Both the position numbers and the translations under genes were made by a program. The notes beneath the pieces were generated by a model that saw only the letters and a list, made by a program, of their open reading frames with translations, made no database searches and was not told the DNA's origin. Of a stretch of DNA of 64,000 nucleotides, positions 32,471-40,318 are shown one piece after another. This DNA is from Dyadobacter sp. CY347 (GTDB taxonomy: Bacteria > Bacteroidota > Bacteroidia > Cytophagales > Spirosomataceae): positions 1 to 64,000 of the forward strand of contig NZ_JAKFFT010000014.1 in the NCBI RefSeq assembly GCF_021502655.1, written 5' to 3'. Within the stretch, counting starts at the first letter, position 1. Each line of letters opens with the position of its first letter.

Positions 32471-33012
32471 TGATTGCTATTATTTTCAGTTTCCAACAAC
32501 GCCAGCGCTTCGTCCCAGTTGTTAACCCGCTGGTGCTTGGTAACATTCACGTTATGGCTTGCAGTGAACATAATGGGCGTTCCTTTGCAGAAATCGAGGT
32601 TTTTTAGGTGGTCGTCGATGAGGTAATCGGTGTCGATGATTCTTTTGTCGCCGCAGAAGACGATGTTTTTCCAGGATATGAAAGGGAAATGTTCGTTCAG
32701 CCAGTCGTATTTTTCAAGAAGGGAATTTGGGAATTCCATGGCAGCGGACACGATGAAGATGTCGTAATGTTCCTGCAATTTTAAAAGCGCCTCCTGTGCT
32801 CCCGCGATGATGGGTGCGTTACGGAAAAAACCAATTTTGTAAATTAAGCTCCTTGCTGCAATCGGATCTGGGAAGGCGTCGTCTTCCGGGATGCCCAGCA
32901 ACTCTTTTCTGTCAATTCTTACTCCGAATTCCTTTTCGTACCAATTGATCCAGTTTGTTTCAATATCAACGATGACATTATCCATGTCAATGGCAATTGA
33001 CTTTTTCATCAT
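32467..33012 (-). CDS. 5'(3')-deoxyribonucleotidase-like HAD phosphatase
   Basis: HAD-superfamily nucleotidase of the NT5C type, which removes phosphate from (deoxy)nucleoside monophosphates in the cytoplasm. MMKKSIAIDMDNVIVDIE gives the DxDxV nucleophile motif at the start; FIVSAAMEFPNSLLEKYDW is motif II (Ser/Thr) and DTDYLIDDHLKNL near residue 130 carries the DD motif. I chose ATG 33012 (181 residues), since the longer frame adds 12 non-conserved residues. It is divergent from a DeoR regulator with TGCAA direct repeats between the two, suggesting control by that regulator. Confidence 0.88.
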   Translation of the reverse strand: MMKKSIAIDMDNVIVDIETNWINWYEKEFGVRIDRKELLGIPEDDAFPDPIAARSLIYKIGFFRNAPIIAGAQEALLKLQEHYDIFIVSAAMEFPNSLLEKYDWLNEHFPFISWKNIVFCGDKRIIDTDYLIDDHLKNLDFCKGTPIMFTASHNVNVTKHQRVNNWDEALALLETENNSNH

Positions 33013-33030
33013 AAACCTAAGTATTCTATT

Positions 33031-33077
33031 TGCAATTTTATGCAACAAATGTAAATTTAATCTGCAATATCTTGCAA
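33031..33077. promoter_or_regulatory. Phased TGCAA direct repeats between nucleotidase and DeoR genes
   Basis: TGCAA occurs at 33031, 33041, 33063 and 33073, in two pairs with 10-base periodicity whose first copies are 32 bases apart; TGCAT follows at 33104. The repeats flank and overlap the minus-strand -7 box TACATTTG (33053-33046). Direct repeats spaced by one helical turn suit DeoR-family oligomers, so this is a likely shared operator. Confidence 0.6.
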
Positions 33078-33097
33078 TGTTATTTCTATTAATTTTC

Positions 33098-33105
33098 TAT
33101 TTTTG
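33098..33105 (+). promoter_or_regulatory. Promoter -7 box for the DeoR-family gene
   Basis: TATTTTTG fits TAnnTTTG exactly and lies 18 bases upstream of the ATG at 33124; a TTG at 33072-33074 is a possible -33 element at a rather long distance. Confidence 0.5.
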
Positions 33106-33123
33106 CATAAAACGGAAGCGATA

Positions 33124-33873
33124 ATGTTAAAGGAAGAACGGTTTCATGTGATATTAAACCAGCTTAATAGTGAGCAGAAAGTATATCTGCCGGGACTCAG
33201 TGCATTGCTGAATGTTTCCGAGGATACGGTTCGCAGGGACATTAAAGAGCTTGCAGATCAAGGACTTCTGAAATCGGTAAGGGGTGGGGCAGTGCCGCAT
33301 TCGCCCGGGCCGCACCATTTTCGCGACAGGGTTTTACATGACAATGAGCAAAAGCAGATTATTGCAAAAAAGGCTCTGAATTTCTTGAAAGACGGTCAGC
33401 TGGTTATTTTCGATGGCGGGACGTCAGCCTTGCTTATTGCCAAATCTTTACCAAAAGACCTTCGTTTAACGGTTGTTACGAACAGTTTCCCCATTGCTTC
33501 CATTCTCGAAGAGCACGAGCATGTGGAAGTGCTGTTTGCTGGCGGACGGTTGCTGAAAAATTCTTTTGTGACCATTGGCAGCGATACCATTCAGTTTATA
33601 AAAAAATTTCGTGCGGACATTTGCCTGCTCGGGATATGCAGCATTCACTCCCACCTGGGTGTTACCGGCCCGGATTATGAAGAAAGCGAAGTAAAAAGGG
33701 CAATGATTGAATGCTCCAAGGAGGTCATTGCGCTCGCGTCGGTTGAAAAACTCGCGACTGCGGAAGCACATTATGTCTGTCCGGCTGAGCAGTTGTCTGT
33801 GATCATTACCGATCAGCCGGCAGACAGGGAGGATTTTAAGATTTACACGGATATCGGGATTCGGATGGTTTGA
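33124..33873 (+). CDS. DeoR/GlpR-family transcriptional regulator
   Basis: A 249-residue repressor-type protein. MLKEERFHVILNQL and LSALLNVSEDTVRRDIKEL form the N-terminal winged helix-turn-helix (residues about 1-57), followed by the DeoR sensor domain with VIFDGGTSALLIAKSL (about 95-110), LTVVTNSFPIA, and VLFAGGRLLKNSFVTIG. The sensor domain usually binds a sugar phosphate. ATG 33124 is preferred to an upstream TTG because the family starts with this motif. It is divergent from a 5'-nucleotidase, so a nucleoside- or sugar-phosphate ligand is an inference from context. Confidence 0.93.
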   Translation: MLKEERFHVILNQLNSEQKVYLPGLSALLNVSEDTVRRDIKELADQGLLKSVRGGAVPHSPGPHHFRDRVLHDNEQKQIIAKKALNFLKDGQLVIFDGGTSALLIAKSLPKDLRLTVVTNSFPIASILEEHEHVEVLFAGGRLLKNSFVTIGSDTIQFIKKFRADICLLGICSIHSHLGVTGPDYEESEVKRAMIECSKEVIALASVEKLATAEAHYVCPAEQLSVIITDQPADREDFKIYTDIGIRMV

Positions 33874-33878
33874 GTTTG

Positions 33879-34031
33879 CTAACCTTTCTTTTCCTTCTGT
33901 ACTTCCTCTGTTTTAAAGAAAGTGTCATCCACGGTCTTAACTTCTTGCTTTATAGCATTGGCAAATCCGAGCATGTAGGCCATAGCAAGCCTTTTGAGCC
34001 ACTTTTTGGTGGCTGATAAAAATCTATCCAT
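33879..34031 (-). CDS. Small conserved-looking basic protein
   Basis: A 50-residue frame starting at ATG 34031 with MDRFLSATKKWLKRLAMAYM, then LGFANAIKQEVKTVDDTFFK and a charged tail. The amphipathic basic N-terminal helix and the acidic/basic tail look like a genuine small protein, and the longer in-frame extension upstream does not. It ends 5 bases from the DeoR gene, which is convergent. I do not know a function; a membrane-associated or nucleic-acid-binding role would be a guess. Confidence 0.45.
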   Translation of the reverse strand: MDRFLSATKKWLKRLAMAYMLGFANAIKQEVKTVDDTFFKTEEVQKEKKG

Positions 34032-34116
34032 TCCATTTTTCTGATTAATAAATGAAAAGCAGCTCAGCCCCCTGAGGAGCGAGCACATTTACCACACTGA
34101 TAAAATCAGATGTGTT

Positions 34117-34512
34117 TCAGGAAAGAAATTGGAATGGTTTTTCCGAAGAGTAGGATCGGTTTTTAAGAAGCTGTCCAGTCGCTTGCATCCGGATAGGCTG
34201 AATATCGGGCGCGGTGGAAATCGCTAATTCAGTATTTAGTTGGCGGGTTTTGGAAAGAGCGCGAAGATGTTCGTATTGTAGTGAATAATAATTTGAATGG
34301 GCGTTTTGTTTGTTAAGGTTCTCAGATGAAAAACAGAATGTTCCGGTTTTGTAGGAACGGACATTCTTACCTGCATTGGAAATTACTTCCTCAATCCTGT
34401 AAATGGATTTCGGCTCAGCAAAATTCTGTGAAACGATGCTGGTGAGCAGCAGCGCCAGAAGCAACCAGCGCCACATTGATTTTCCATCCAAAAGTATAGC
34501 AGGCTTTCTCAT
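34117..34512 (-). CDS. Hypothetical exported protein
   Basis: A 131-residue frame whose ATG overlaps the SDR stop codon (ATGA), implying translational coupling. A hydrophobic stretch, [20 protein letters not shown], begins at residue 13, so an internal ATG at 34476 is an alternative start giving a cleaner signal peptide. The remainder is polar, rich in Ser, Asn and Gln, with one cysteine (GTFCFSS) and no recognised domain. I do not recognise it. Confidence 0.5.
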   Translation of the reverse strand: MRKPAILLDGKSMWRWLLLALLLTSIVSQNFAEPKSIYRIEEVISNAGKNVRSYKTGTFCFSSENLNKQNAHSNYYSLQYEHLRALSKTRQLNTELAISTAPDIQPIRMQATGQLLKNRSYSSEKPFQFLS

Positions 34513-35288
34513 TTCGGACCCATTCTAATCGCCCCATCCAAGCGAATTACTTCACCATTCAGCATTGGATTTTCGACAATAGATTTAACCAATAATGCAT
34601 ATTCCGACGGTCGGCCCAGGCGGGAAGGAAACGGAACCTGCTGCCCCAGTGAAATGCGCGCCTCTTCGGGCAGACCTAGCATCAGCGGCGTCTCAAACAG
34701 TCCAGGCGCGATGGCCATAACCCTGATCCCTGATTTTGCAAGATCCCGCGCAGCAGGCAATGTCATACTCACAATGCCGCCCTTGCTGGCCGCATAAGCC
34801 ACTTGTCCCATTTGACCATCGTATGCGGCAACAGAGGCCGTATTAATGATCACACCTCGTTCGCCTTCCTCGTTTGGCACATTCTTTTCCATTGCAAACG
34901 CTGCCAGCCGAATTACATTAAAAGTGCCGATCAGATTGGTTTTAATGGTTTTTTCAAAAACATCCAACGAATGCGGACCATAAACACCATCCGCTTTTCC
35001 AACGATCTTCCGGGCAGGAGCAATGCCTGCACAGTTCACCACAATGCTTATAAAACCAAATGTTTCCAGCGCGAGATCGACGGCCTTTTGCACATCGTCT
35101 TCACTGGAAACATCAGTTTTAATAAATCTTATTTTATCAGGAAATTCCACCTGTAACTTCTCCCCGGCAGCTTCATTTAAATCAAGCACAACCACATGAG
35201 CACCCAAAGAAACAAACAATCGCGCCGTAGCCTCGCCAAGCCCGGAGGCCCCGCCTGTTATTAGCGCTGTTGCGGATTTTAGTTGCAT
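34509..35288 (-). CDS. SDR-family 3-hydroxyacyl-CoA dehydrogenase-like (HSD10 type)
   Basis: NAD(H)-dependent short-chain dehydrogenase of 259 residues. The Rossmann motif [14 protein letters not shown] lies at about 8-21, the acidic LDLNEAAGE after beta-2 favours [14 protein letters not shown] near 88-98 is the NNAG equivalent, and [10 protein letters not shown] plus YAASKGG (Ser, Tyr, Lys) are catalytic. The insert with [17 protein letters not shown] resembles type II 3-hydroxyacyl-CoA dehydrogenases (HSD17B10), which act in isoleucine or fatty acid breakdown. It lies 6 bases after the 52-residue small gene. The exact acyl substrate is not visible. Confidence 0.87.
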   Translation of the reverse strand: MQLKSATALITGGASGLGEATARLFVSLGAHVVVLDLNEAAGEKLQVEFPDKIRFIKTDVSSEDDVQKAVDLALETFGFISIVVNCAGIAPARKIVGKADGVYGPHSLDVFEKTIKTNLIGTFNVIRLAAFAMEKNVPNEEGERGVIINTASVAAYDGQMGQVAYAASKGGIVSMTLPAARDLAKSGIRVMAIAPGLFETPLMLGLPEEARISLGQQVPFPSRLGRPSEYALLVKSIVENPMLNGEVIRLDGAIRMGPK

Positions 35289-35294
35289 AGGACG

Positions 35295-35453
35295 TTATTT
35301 CCTGTGCAAATATTCAAGAGTAGGGTATTTTTCCAGAGCTTTGCGCGCTCGCTCTGTTTTTTCCAATACAATTTGAGGTATTGGAAGATTATCTAGTCGC
35401 GGATTGTAATTGATGTTGTCGGTTTTCCCTGACTTCTTATCTAGTACTTTCAT
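35295..35453 (-). CDS. 52-residue protein encoded with DUF6934 gene
   Basis: A short frame starting at ATG 35453, 25 bases after the DUF6934 stop and ending 6 bases before the SDR gene. It reads MKVLDKKSGKTDNINYNPRL at the N-terminus, then DNLPIPQIVLEKTERARKAL and EKYPTLEYLHRK. The long charged helix is antitoxin-like in composition. From memory, similar short genes follow DUF6934 genes elsewhere in Bacteroidota. Its gap-free fit between two genes supports its reality. I infer a two-gene module with DUF6934, function unknown. Confidence 0.6.
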   Translation of the reverse strand: MKVLDKKSGKTDNINYNPRLDNLPIPQIVLEKTERARKALEKYPTLEYLHRK

Positions 35454-35478
35454 TTTCAGGAAGACTGTTTTTATAAAG

Positions 35479-35919
35479 TTAAGGTTTTTTTTCAGCTAGA
35501 AAACCTTCGAAATTACTATTTGGTTCAAATGGAAACAATTGGCCATCTTGAAGACCGCTGATTAATAAATCCGATTGTTCAGAATCGTAAATTTTTGAAA
35601 TAGCGATTTGATAGAGCCTTGTTCTGGCAGGTGTGCTGCCTTCGAAATAGATTCTCTTAAAAGGGTTGGAAGCAAGAAATTGGTGGATGGCGGACACTAC
35701 TGTAATAAGAACTTCCGGCATGTCTCCATTGTCAGTTACAGATAAGTCATCGTAGTTGCCCGTCGCCGGATTAAAATCAACGAGCGATAAGTTGAAGGTG
35801 TCAAATGTCAAAGGTGTAATGAATATCACCTTTTCAAAAACACCCCGCTTCCCAACACTTTGAAACTGGAAGCGGGTGTTTTCTTCATTGCTTTCGACTG
35901 GATATGCCTGATACTGCAT
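35479..35919 (-). CDS. DUF6934-family protein
   Basis: A 146-residue protein: RFQFQSVGKRGVFEKVIFIT, then TFDTFNLSLVDFNPATGNYD, then an alpha helix, MPEVLITVVSAIHQFLASNP, followed by RIYFEGSTPARTRLYQIAIS, the most recognisable family stretch. The start codon overlaps the ileS stop by one base (TAATG), so it is translated by reinitiation after ileS. A 52-codon gene follows. The family has no proven function; its composition and small partner suggest a toxin-antitoxin-like or defence pair, which is inference. No signal peptide, so cytoplasmic. Confidence 0.75.
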   Translation of the reverse strand: MQYQAYPVESNEENTRFQFQSVGKRGVFEKVIFITPLTFDTFNLSLVDFNPATGNYDDLSVTDNGDMPEVLITVVSAIHQFLASNPFKRIYFEGSTPARTRLYQIAISKIYDSEQSDLLISGLQDGQLFPFEPNSNFEGFLAEKKP

Positions 35920-38900
35920 TAAGCAACCACCTCGATCTTCAACTTCAACAAAAACTCATCCATTTCGATCTCATTGGCTTCGCCGTTTAGATCGCCGATG
36001 ATGTTCAGTTCCAGGGCTTGCACTTCCTGGCAGATGTAATCTTTATTGGCAGTAACGGCGCTTGCCAGCAGGCGGTCGTTGTCTTGTAATGTGATCCTGA
36101 TCTTATCCGTTACGTCAAAACCGCTGTCTTTACGCAGGTTTTGGACGCGGTTGACGAAATCTCTGGCAATTCCTTCCAGGCGGAGATCGTCTGTGATTGT
36201 AATGTCCAGCGCAACGGTTAAGCCGCCTTCGCTTGCTACCAACCAGCCCGGAACGTCTTCTGCGTGGATTTCGACGTCGGTCAGGGCGATTTCCATGGGC
36301 GATGTCGCACCATTCAGCGTTATCGAGCCATTTCTCTCGATTTCCTTGATGGCCGCTTCGTCCATCGCAGAAATTGCAGCTGCCACTTCCTTCATTTTTG
36401 GGCCAAATTTCGGTCCTAATGTCTTGAAGTTGGGTTTGATTTTCTTGATCAATATCCCGCTGTCATCGTGTACAAACTCAATGTTCTTCACATTAACCTC
36501 GGACAAAATGATCGCCTTAACCTGCTCAATCTGACGTTTGGTATTATCATTTAAAACCGGGATCAAGATCTTGGAAAGCGGCTGACGCACTTTGATCTTA
36601 TGCCCTTTACGGATCGAATGGACCAGTGAGCTGATCGTTTGGGCCTGTTCCATAGCGGCTTCCAGGTCCAGATCAACATATTCTGCTTCAATCTTCGGCC
36701 AGTAAGTCAAGTGGACAGATTCGTATTTGTGATCCGTATTATTAGCAATCGAAGCCTCGCGGTCGCCATCTGTCAAATTTTTGTACAACCACTCTCCAAA
36801 GAACGGAGCGATTGGTGACATAAGCTGCGAAACTGTAACCAGGCAATGCTGCAATGTTTCATATGCGGCTTGTTTATCTTCCGTAAGGCCCACGCCGAAT
36901 TCCTGAGACGGGTTCCAGAAACGGCGGCGGTTGAGGCGGATATACCAGTTTGAAAGCTGGTCAGTTACAAAATCCTGAACAAGTCTTCCGGCCTTGGTTG
37001 GGTTATAATCATCAAATTGCTCGCCAACCTCTTTAACCAATGTATTCAGTTTCGACAAGATCCAGCGATCCAGTTCCGTGCGTTTTTCAATGGGCACAGA
37101 AACGGTCTCATGGAACTCATAACCATCCAAATTGGCATATAATGCAAAGAAATTATACGTATTGACCAGCGTTCCGAAGAACTTCCGCTGCACTTCGCCG
37201 ATGCCTTCAATGTTGAATTTAAGGTTATCCCAAGGCTCCGCGTTGGTGATCATATACCAGCGCGTGGCGTCGGGGCCGAATTTGGACAGGGTCGCAAACG
37301 GATCAACAGCATTCCCGAGCCGCTTGGACATTTTATTGCCATTTTTATCCAAAACCAAACCAGTCGAAACGACGTTTTTGAATGCTACGGAATCAAACAG
37401 CATTCCTGCAATGGCGTGCAAAGTGAAGAACCAGCCGCGCGTTTGATCTACACCTTCGGAGATGAAATCTGCGGGATAACTTTGCTCAAAAATTTCTTTA
37501 TTTTCAAATGGATAATGCCATTGCGCATAAGGCATGGCGCCCGAATCAAACCAAACGTCGATCAGATCCGGCTCACGGTGCATGATATGGCCCTTTTTGG
37601 AAACCAGGACAATGTTGTCGACATACGGCCTGTGCAGGTCATAATCACCATTTTCCAGTTTTAATAAGTACTCCGAATTTTTCGCAGCCTGTTCTCTTGT
37701 CAGATTTTCCGAAAGCAATGCTTCTTCCAACTGATCTTTCAGCTCTTCAATCGAGCCGATGCAGATTTCCTCGCCGTGCTCGTTACGCCAGATTGGGAGC
37801 GGCGTTCCCCAGTAACGCGAGCGCGACAAGTTCCAGTCGACCAGATTTTCCAGCCAGTTGCCAAAACGGCCCGTTCCGGTGCTTTCCGGTTTCCAGTTGA
37901 TCGTTTTATTCAATTCCACCAGCCGGTCTTTCATAGCAGTGGTTTTGATAAACCAGCTGTCTAACGGATAGTACAAAACAGGCTTATCCGTGCGCCAGCA
38001 ATGCGGGTAGGGGTGCTCGTATTTCTCAACTTTGAATGCTTTGCCTTCTTCTTTTAATCTGATAGCGATCAAAACATCCGTTGCCCGGAATTCGGGATCA
38101 TTCTGTTCTTCGTCGGAATAATATTCAGGCTTTACAAAACGCCCTGCATAATCAGTAATTTCTTTCACAAAACGGCCCTGGCGATCAACAATGGGCACAT
38201 CTTTGCCAGTTTCGTCTTTTACCATGATGGCCGGAATGCCATTCGCTTGCGCCACGCGAAAGTCATCTGCACCGAATGTTGGAGATGTATGCACAACGCC
38301 GGTTCCATCCTCGGTTGTAACGAAATCACCCAAAATGACGCGAAAAGCTGGCGTAGCCGGCTGCACATAAGGCAACAACTGCTCATATTCAACGCCTTCC
38401 AGATCTTTTCCTTTAAACTCTTTCAGGATTGTCCAGGGAAGCAATTTTTTATCACTGGCCTCATAACCTTCAAAATCGCCGTCATGGCCTTTTTCAGAGA
38501 AATATTTGCTGACCAGATCCTTTGCAAGCACTACTGCAACCGGCGTATGCGTGTATGGATTAAAGGTTTTTACCAAAACATAAGTAATGTTTGCTCCAAC
38601 GGTCAAGGCAGAGTTTGCAGGAAGCGTCCAAGGCGTTGTGGTCCAGGCCAGGATGCGGATATCCAGACTTCCGAAGTCCTGGAAAACCTGAGAAGTCTCC
38701 GTTGCCTTCACTTTAAACATCGCCACAATGGTGGTGTCCTTCACATCCTTATAAGTCCCGGGCATGTTCAGCTCGTGGGAAGAAAGTCCGGTTCCAGCAG
38801 CGGGTGAATAAGGCTGGATCGTGTATCCTTTGTATAGTAAACCTTTGTCATACAGCTTTTTAAGCAGGTTCCAAAGACTTTCAATGTATTCGCTTTTGTA

Positions 38901-39350
38901 AGTTATATAAGGATCTTCCAGATCAACCCAGTAACCCATTTTCTCCGTCAGGTCATTCCATTGATCTGTAAATTTCATCACCGTCTGACGACATTTCTCA
39001 TTGTAATCTTCAACGGAAATGGTTTTTCCAATGTCATCTTTGATAATCCCGAGTTCTTTCTCAACCTGCAATTCAACAGGAAGTCCGTGTGTGTCCCAGC
39101 CTCCTTTTCTTTTGACCTGGAAACCTTGTAATGTCTTGTAACGGCAAAAAATATCCTTGATCGAACGCGCCATAACGTGGTGAATACCAGGCGTTCCGTT
39201 CGCAGAAGGCGGTCCTTCAAAAAATGTAAAAGAGGGTGCCCCTTCGCGTGTTTCAACCGACGCTTCAAATATCTTTTTGTCTTTCCAGAATTTCAGGACT
39301 TCGTCTCCAATCTGCGGATAACTCAGGTTTTTATACTCGTTGTATTTCAT
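35919..39350 (-). CDS. ileS: Isoleucyl-tRNA synthetase, long (IleRS2-like) form with GIHH signature
   Basis: Charges tRNA-Ile. The 1143-residue length, MKYNEYKNLSYPQIGDEVLK start and tail with repeated anticodon-region modules fit the eukaryote-like IleRS2 class. Catalytic-core landmarks: GPPSANGTPGIHHVMARS near 44-61, where the usual HIGH motif reads GIHH; GWDTHGLPVELQVEKELG; the editing domain with TTPWTLPANSALTVG near 240-255; and KMSKRLGN near 685. IleRS2 enzymes tend to resist mupirocin, and a GXHH swap has been reported in a subset of them. A DUF6934 gene is coupled to its 3' end. Confidence 0.95.
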   Translation of the reverse strand: MKYNEYKNLSYPQIGDEVLKFWKDKKIFEASVETREGAPSFTFFEGPPSANGTPGIHHVMARSIKDIFCRYKTLQGFQVKRKGGWDTHGLPVELQVEKELGIIKDDIGKTISVEDYNEKCRQTVMKFTDQWNDLTEKMGYWVDLEDPYITYKSEYIESLWNLLKKLYDKGLLYKGYTIQPYSPAAGTGLSSHELNMPGTYKDVKDTTIVAMFKVKATETSQVFQDFGSLDIRILAWTTTPWTLPANSALTVGANITYVLVKTFNPYTHTPVAVVLAKDLVSKYFSEKGHDGDFEGYEASDKKLLPWTILKEFKGKDLEGVEYEQLLPYVQPATPAFRVILGDFVTTEDGTGVVHTSPTFGADDFRVAQANGIPAIMVKDETGKDVPIVDRQGRFVKEITDYAGRFVKPEYYSDEEQNDPEFRATDVLIAIRLKEEGKAFKVEKYEHPYPHCWRTDKPVLYYPLDSWFIKTTAMKDRLVELNKTINWKPESTGTGRFGNWLENLVDWNLSRSRYWGTPLPIWRNEHGEEICIGSIEELKDQLEEALLSENLTREQAAKNSEYLLKLENGDYDLHRPYVDNIVLVSKKGHIMHREPDLIDVWFDSGAMPYAQWHYPFENKEIFEQSYPADFISEGVDQTRGWFFTLHAIAGMLFDSVAFKNVVSTGLVLDKNGNKMSKRLGNAVDPFATLSKFGPDATRWYMITNAEPWDNLKFNIEGIGEVQRKFFGTLVNTYNFFALYANLDGYEFHETVSVPIEKRTELDRWILSKLNTLVKEVGEQFDDYNPTKAGRLVQDFVTDQLSNWYIRLNRRRFWNPSQEFGVGLTEDKQAAYETLQHCLVTVSQLMSPIAPFFGEWLYKNLTDGDREASIANNTDHKYESVHLTYWPKIEAEYVDLDLEAAMEQAQTISSLVHSIRKGHKIKVRQPLSKILIPVLNDNTKRQIEQVKAIILSEVNVKNIEFVHDDSGILIKKIKPNFKTLGPKFGPKMKEVAAAISAMDEAAIKEIERNGSITLNGATSPMEIALTDVEIHAEDVPGWLVASEGGLTVALDITITDDLRLEGIARDFVNRVQNLRKDSGFDVTDKIRITLQDNDRLLASAVTANKDYICQEVQALELNIIGDLNGEANEIEMDEFLLKLKIEVVA

Positions 39351-39436
39351 ATGTGCTTTTAGCTTTTAGCGCTCGGCTATTGGCTTTCTAATGTAAAAAC
39401 AATGTATTACTAACACCAATCGGAATTTTAAGAGCG

Positions 39437-39444
39437 CAAAATTA
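39437..39444 (-). promoter_or_regulatory. Promoter -7 box for ileS
   Basis: The minus strand reads TAATTTTG, an exact TAnnTTTG match, 87 bases upstream of the ileS start, leaving a leader of about 80 bases. I saw no T-box-like structure in that leader. Confidence 0.5.
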
Positions 39445-39547
39445 CGATTTTTTTTCTGCTAAAAGGATGGTTGAATTTCAATGAATATGAAAGCATATTG
39501 TTATTTTGCAGCGCTTTCCTAACCTGTAAACACTACTCAAAACATAT

Positions 39548-40180
39548 ATGGAACAATACAAGAGGCTGCTGGACTTCAATAAGACCTGGGCTGCCGAGCA
39601 ATTAGGCGTGGATGAATCGTATTTCGAGGTCCTCGCCAAAGATCAAAAACCGGACTTTTTATGGATAGGCTGCGCCGACAGCCGGGTTCCCGCGGAAGAT
39701 CTTACGGGTTCGCGGCCGGGCGAAATGTTTGTGCACCGCAATGTTGCCAACCTGGTCGTTCATACGGATATGAACATGCTGAGTGTGCTGCAATATGCCG
39801 TTGAAGTTTTGCATGTCAAGCATATTCTGGTTGTTGGGCATTATCAATGTGGCGGTGTAAGAGCTGCAATGACGAATAATGATTTTGGCCTGATTAACAA
39901 ATGGTTGTGCAATATTAAGGACGTGTACGACAAGCATGAAGCTGAGTTGGAAGCCATTGCAGAGCATGGCAGCCGTTTTGACAGGCTTGTTGAGCTGAAT
40001 GTAGTGGAGCAGGTAAAAAATCTTTCTAAAACAGATATTGTACAGAGAGCCTGGAAGAAAAATCAGCCTTTGCACTTGCATGGATGGGTTTACGGAATGC
40101 ACGACGGCATTTTGAAACCGATCATCGACATGCCGCCAGGCACCCAGGTGACCGGAATTTATAAGTATCAATTTGAATAG
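39548..40180 (+). CDS. Beta-class carbonic anhydrase
   Basis: Zinc enzyme interconverting CO2 and bicarbonate. The zinc ligands are visible: CADSRVPAEDL (Cys and the catalytic Asp-Arg pair, near residue 42) and VVGHYQCGGVRAAM (His and second Cys, near residues 98-101). LHLHGWVYGMHDGIL near the C-terminus is typical of the Can/YadF type. Length (210) is normal and there is no signal peptide, so it is cytoplasmic. It is followed by a terminator-like hairpin. Confidence 0.96.
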   Translation: MEQYKRLLDFNKTWAAEQLGVDESYFEVLAKDQKPDFLWIGCADSRVPAEDLTGSRPGEMFVHRNVANLVVHTDMNMLSVLQYAVEVLHVKHILVVGHYQCGGVRAAMTNNDFGLINKWLCNIKDVYDKHEAELEAIAEHGSRFDRLVELNVVEQVKNLSKTDIVQRAWKKNQPLHLHGWVYGMHDGILKPIIDMPPGTQVTGIYKYQFE

Positions 40181-40186
40181 AAAACC

Positions 40187-40220
40187 AAGAAATCCTGATC
40201 CTGACCGATCGGGATTTCTT
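40187..40220 (+). terminator. Terminator-like hairpin after carbonic anhydrase
   Basis: AAGAAATCCTGATC pairs with GATCGGGATTTCTT (one T-G pair) across a 6-base loop, 7 bases past the stop codon. The 3' side is T-rich (TTTCTTATTTATG) but has no clean T-tract. Confidence 0.65.
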
Positions 40221-40318
40221 ATTTATGAAATGTTTTCAGGTAAAAATAATTTGTCCAGAAAGGAATTTTAGATCAAACTTTTCGCCTTCTATTAGGAAAC
40301 GACCTATCTTAGGAACCG

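Noticed and set aside
38247-38807. Plus-strand frame of 186 codons
   Set aside because: Antisense to the central part of ileS and without any recognisable motif.
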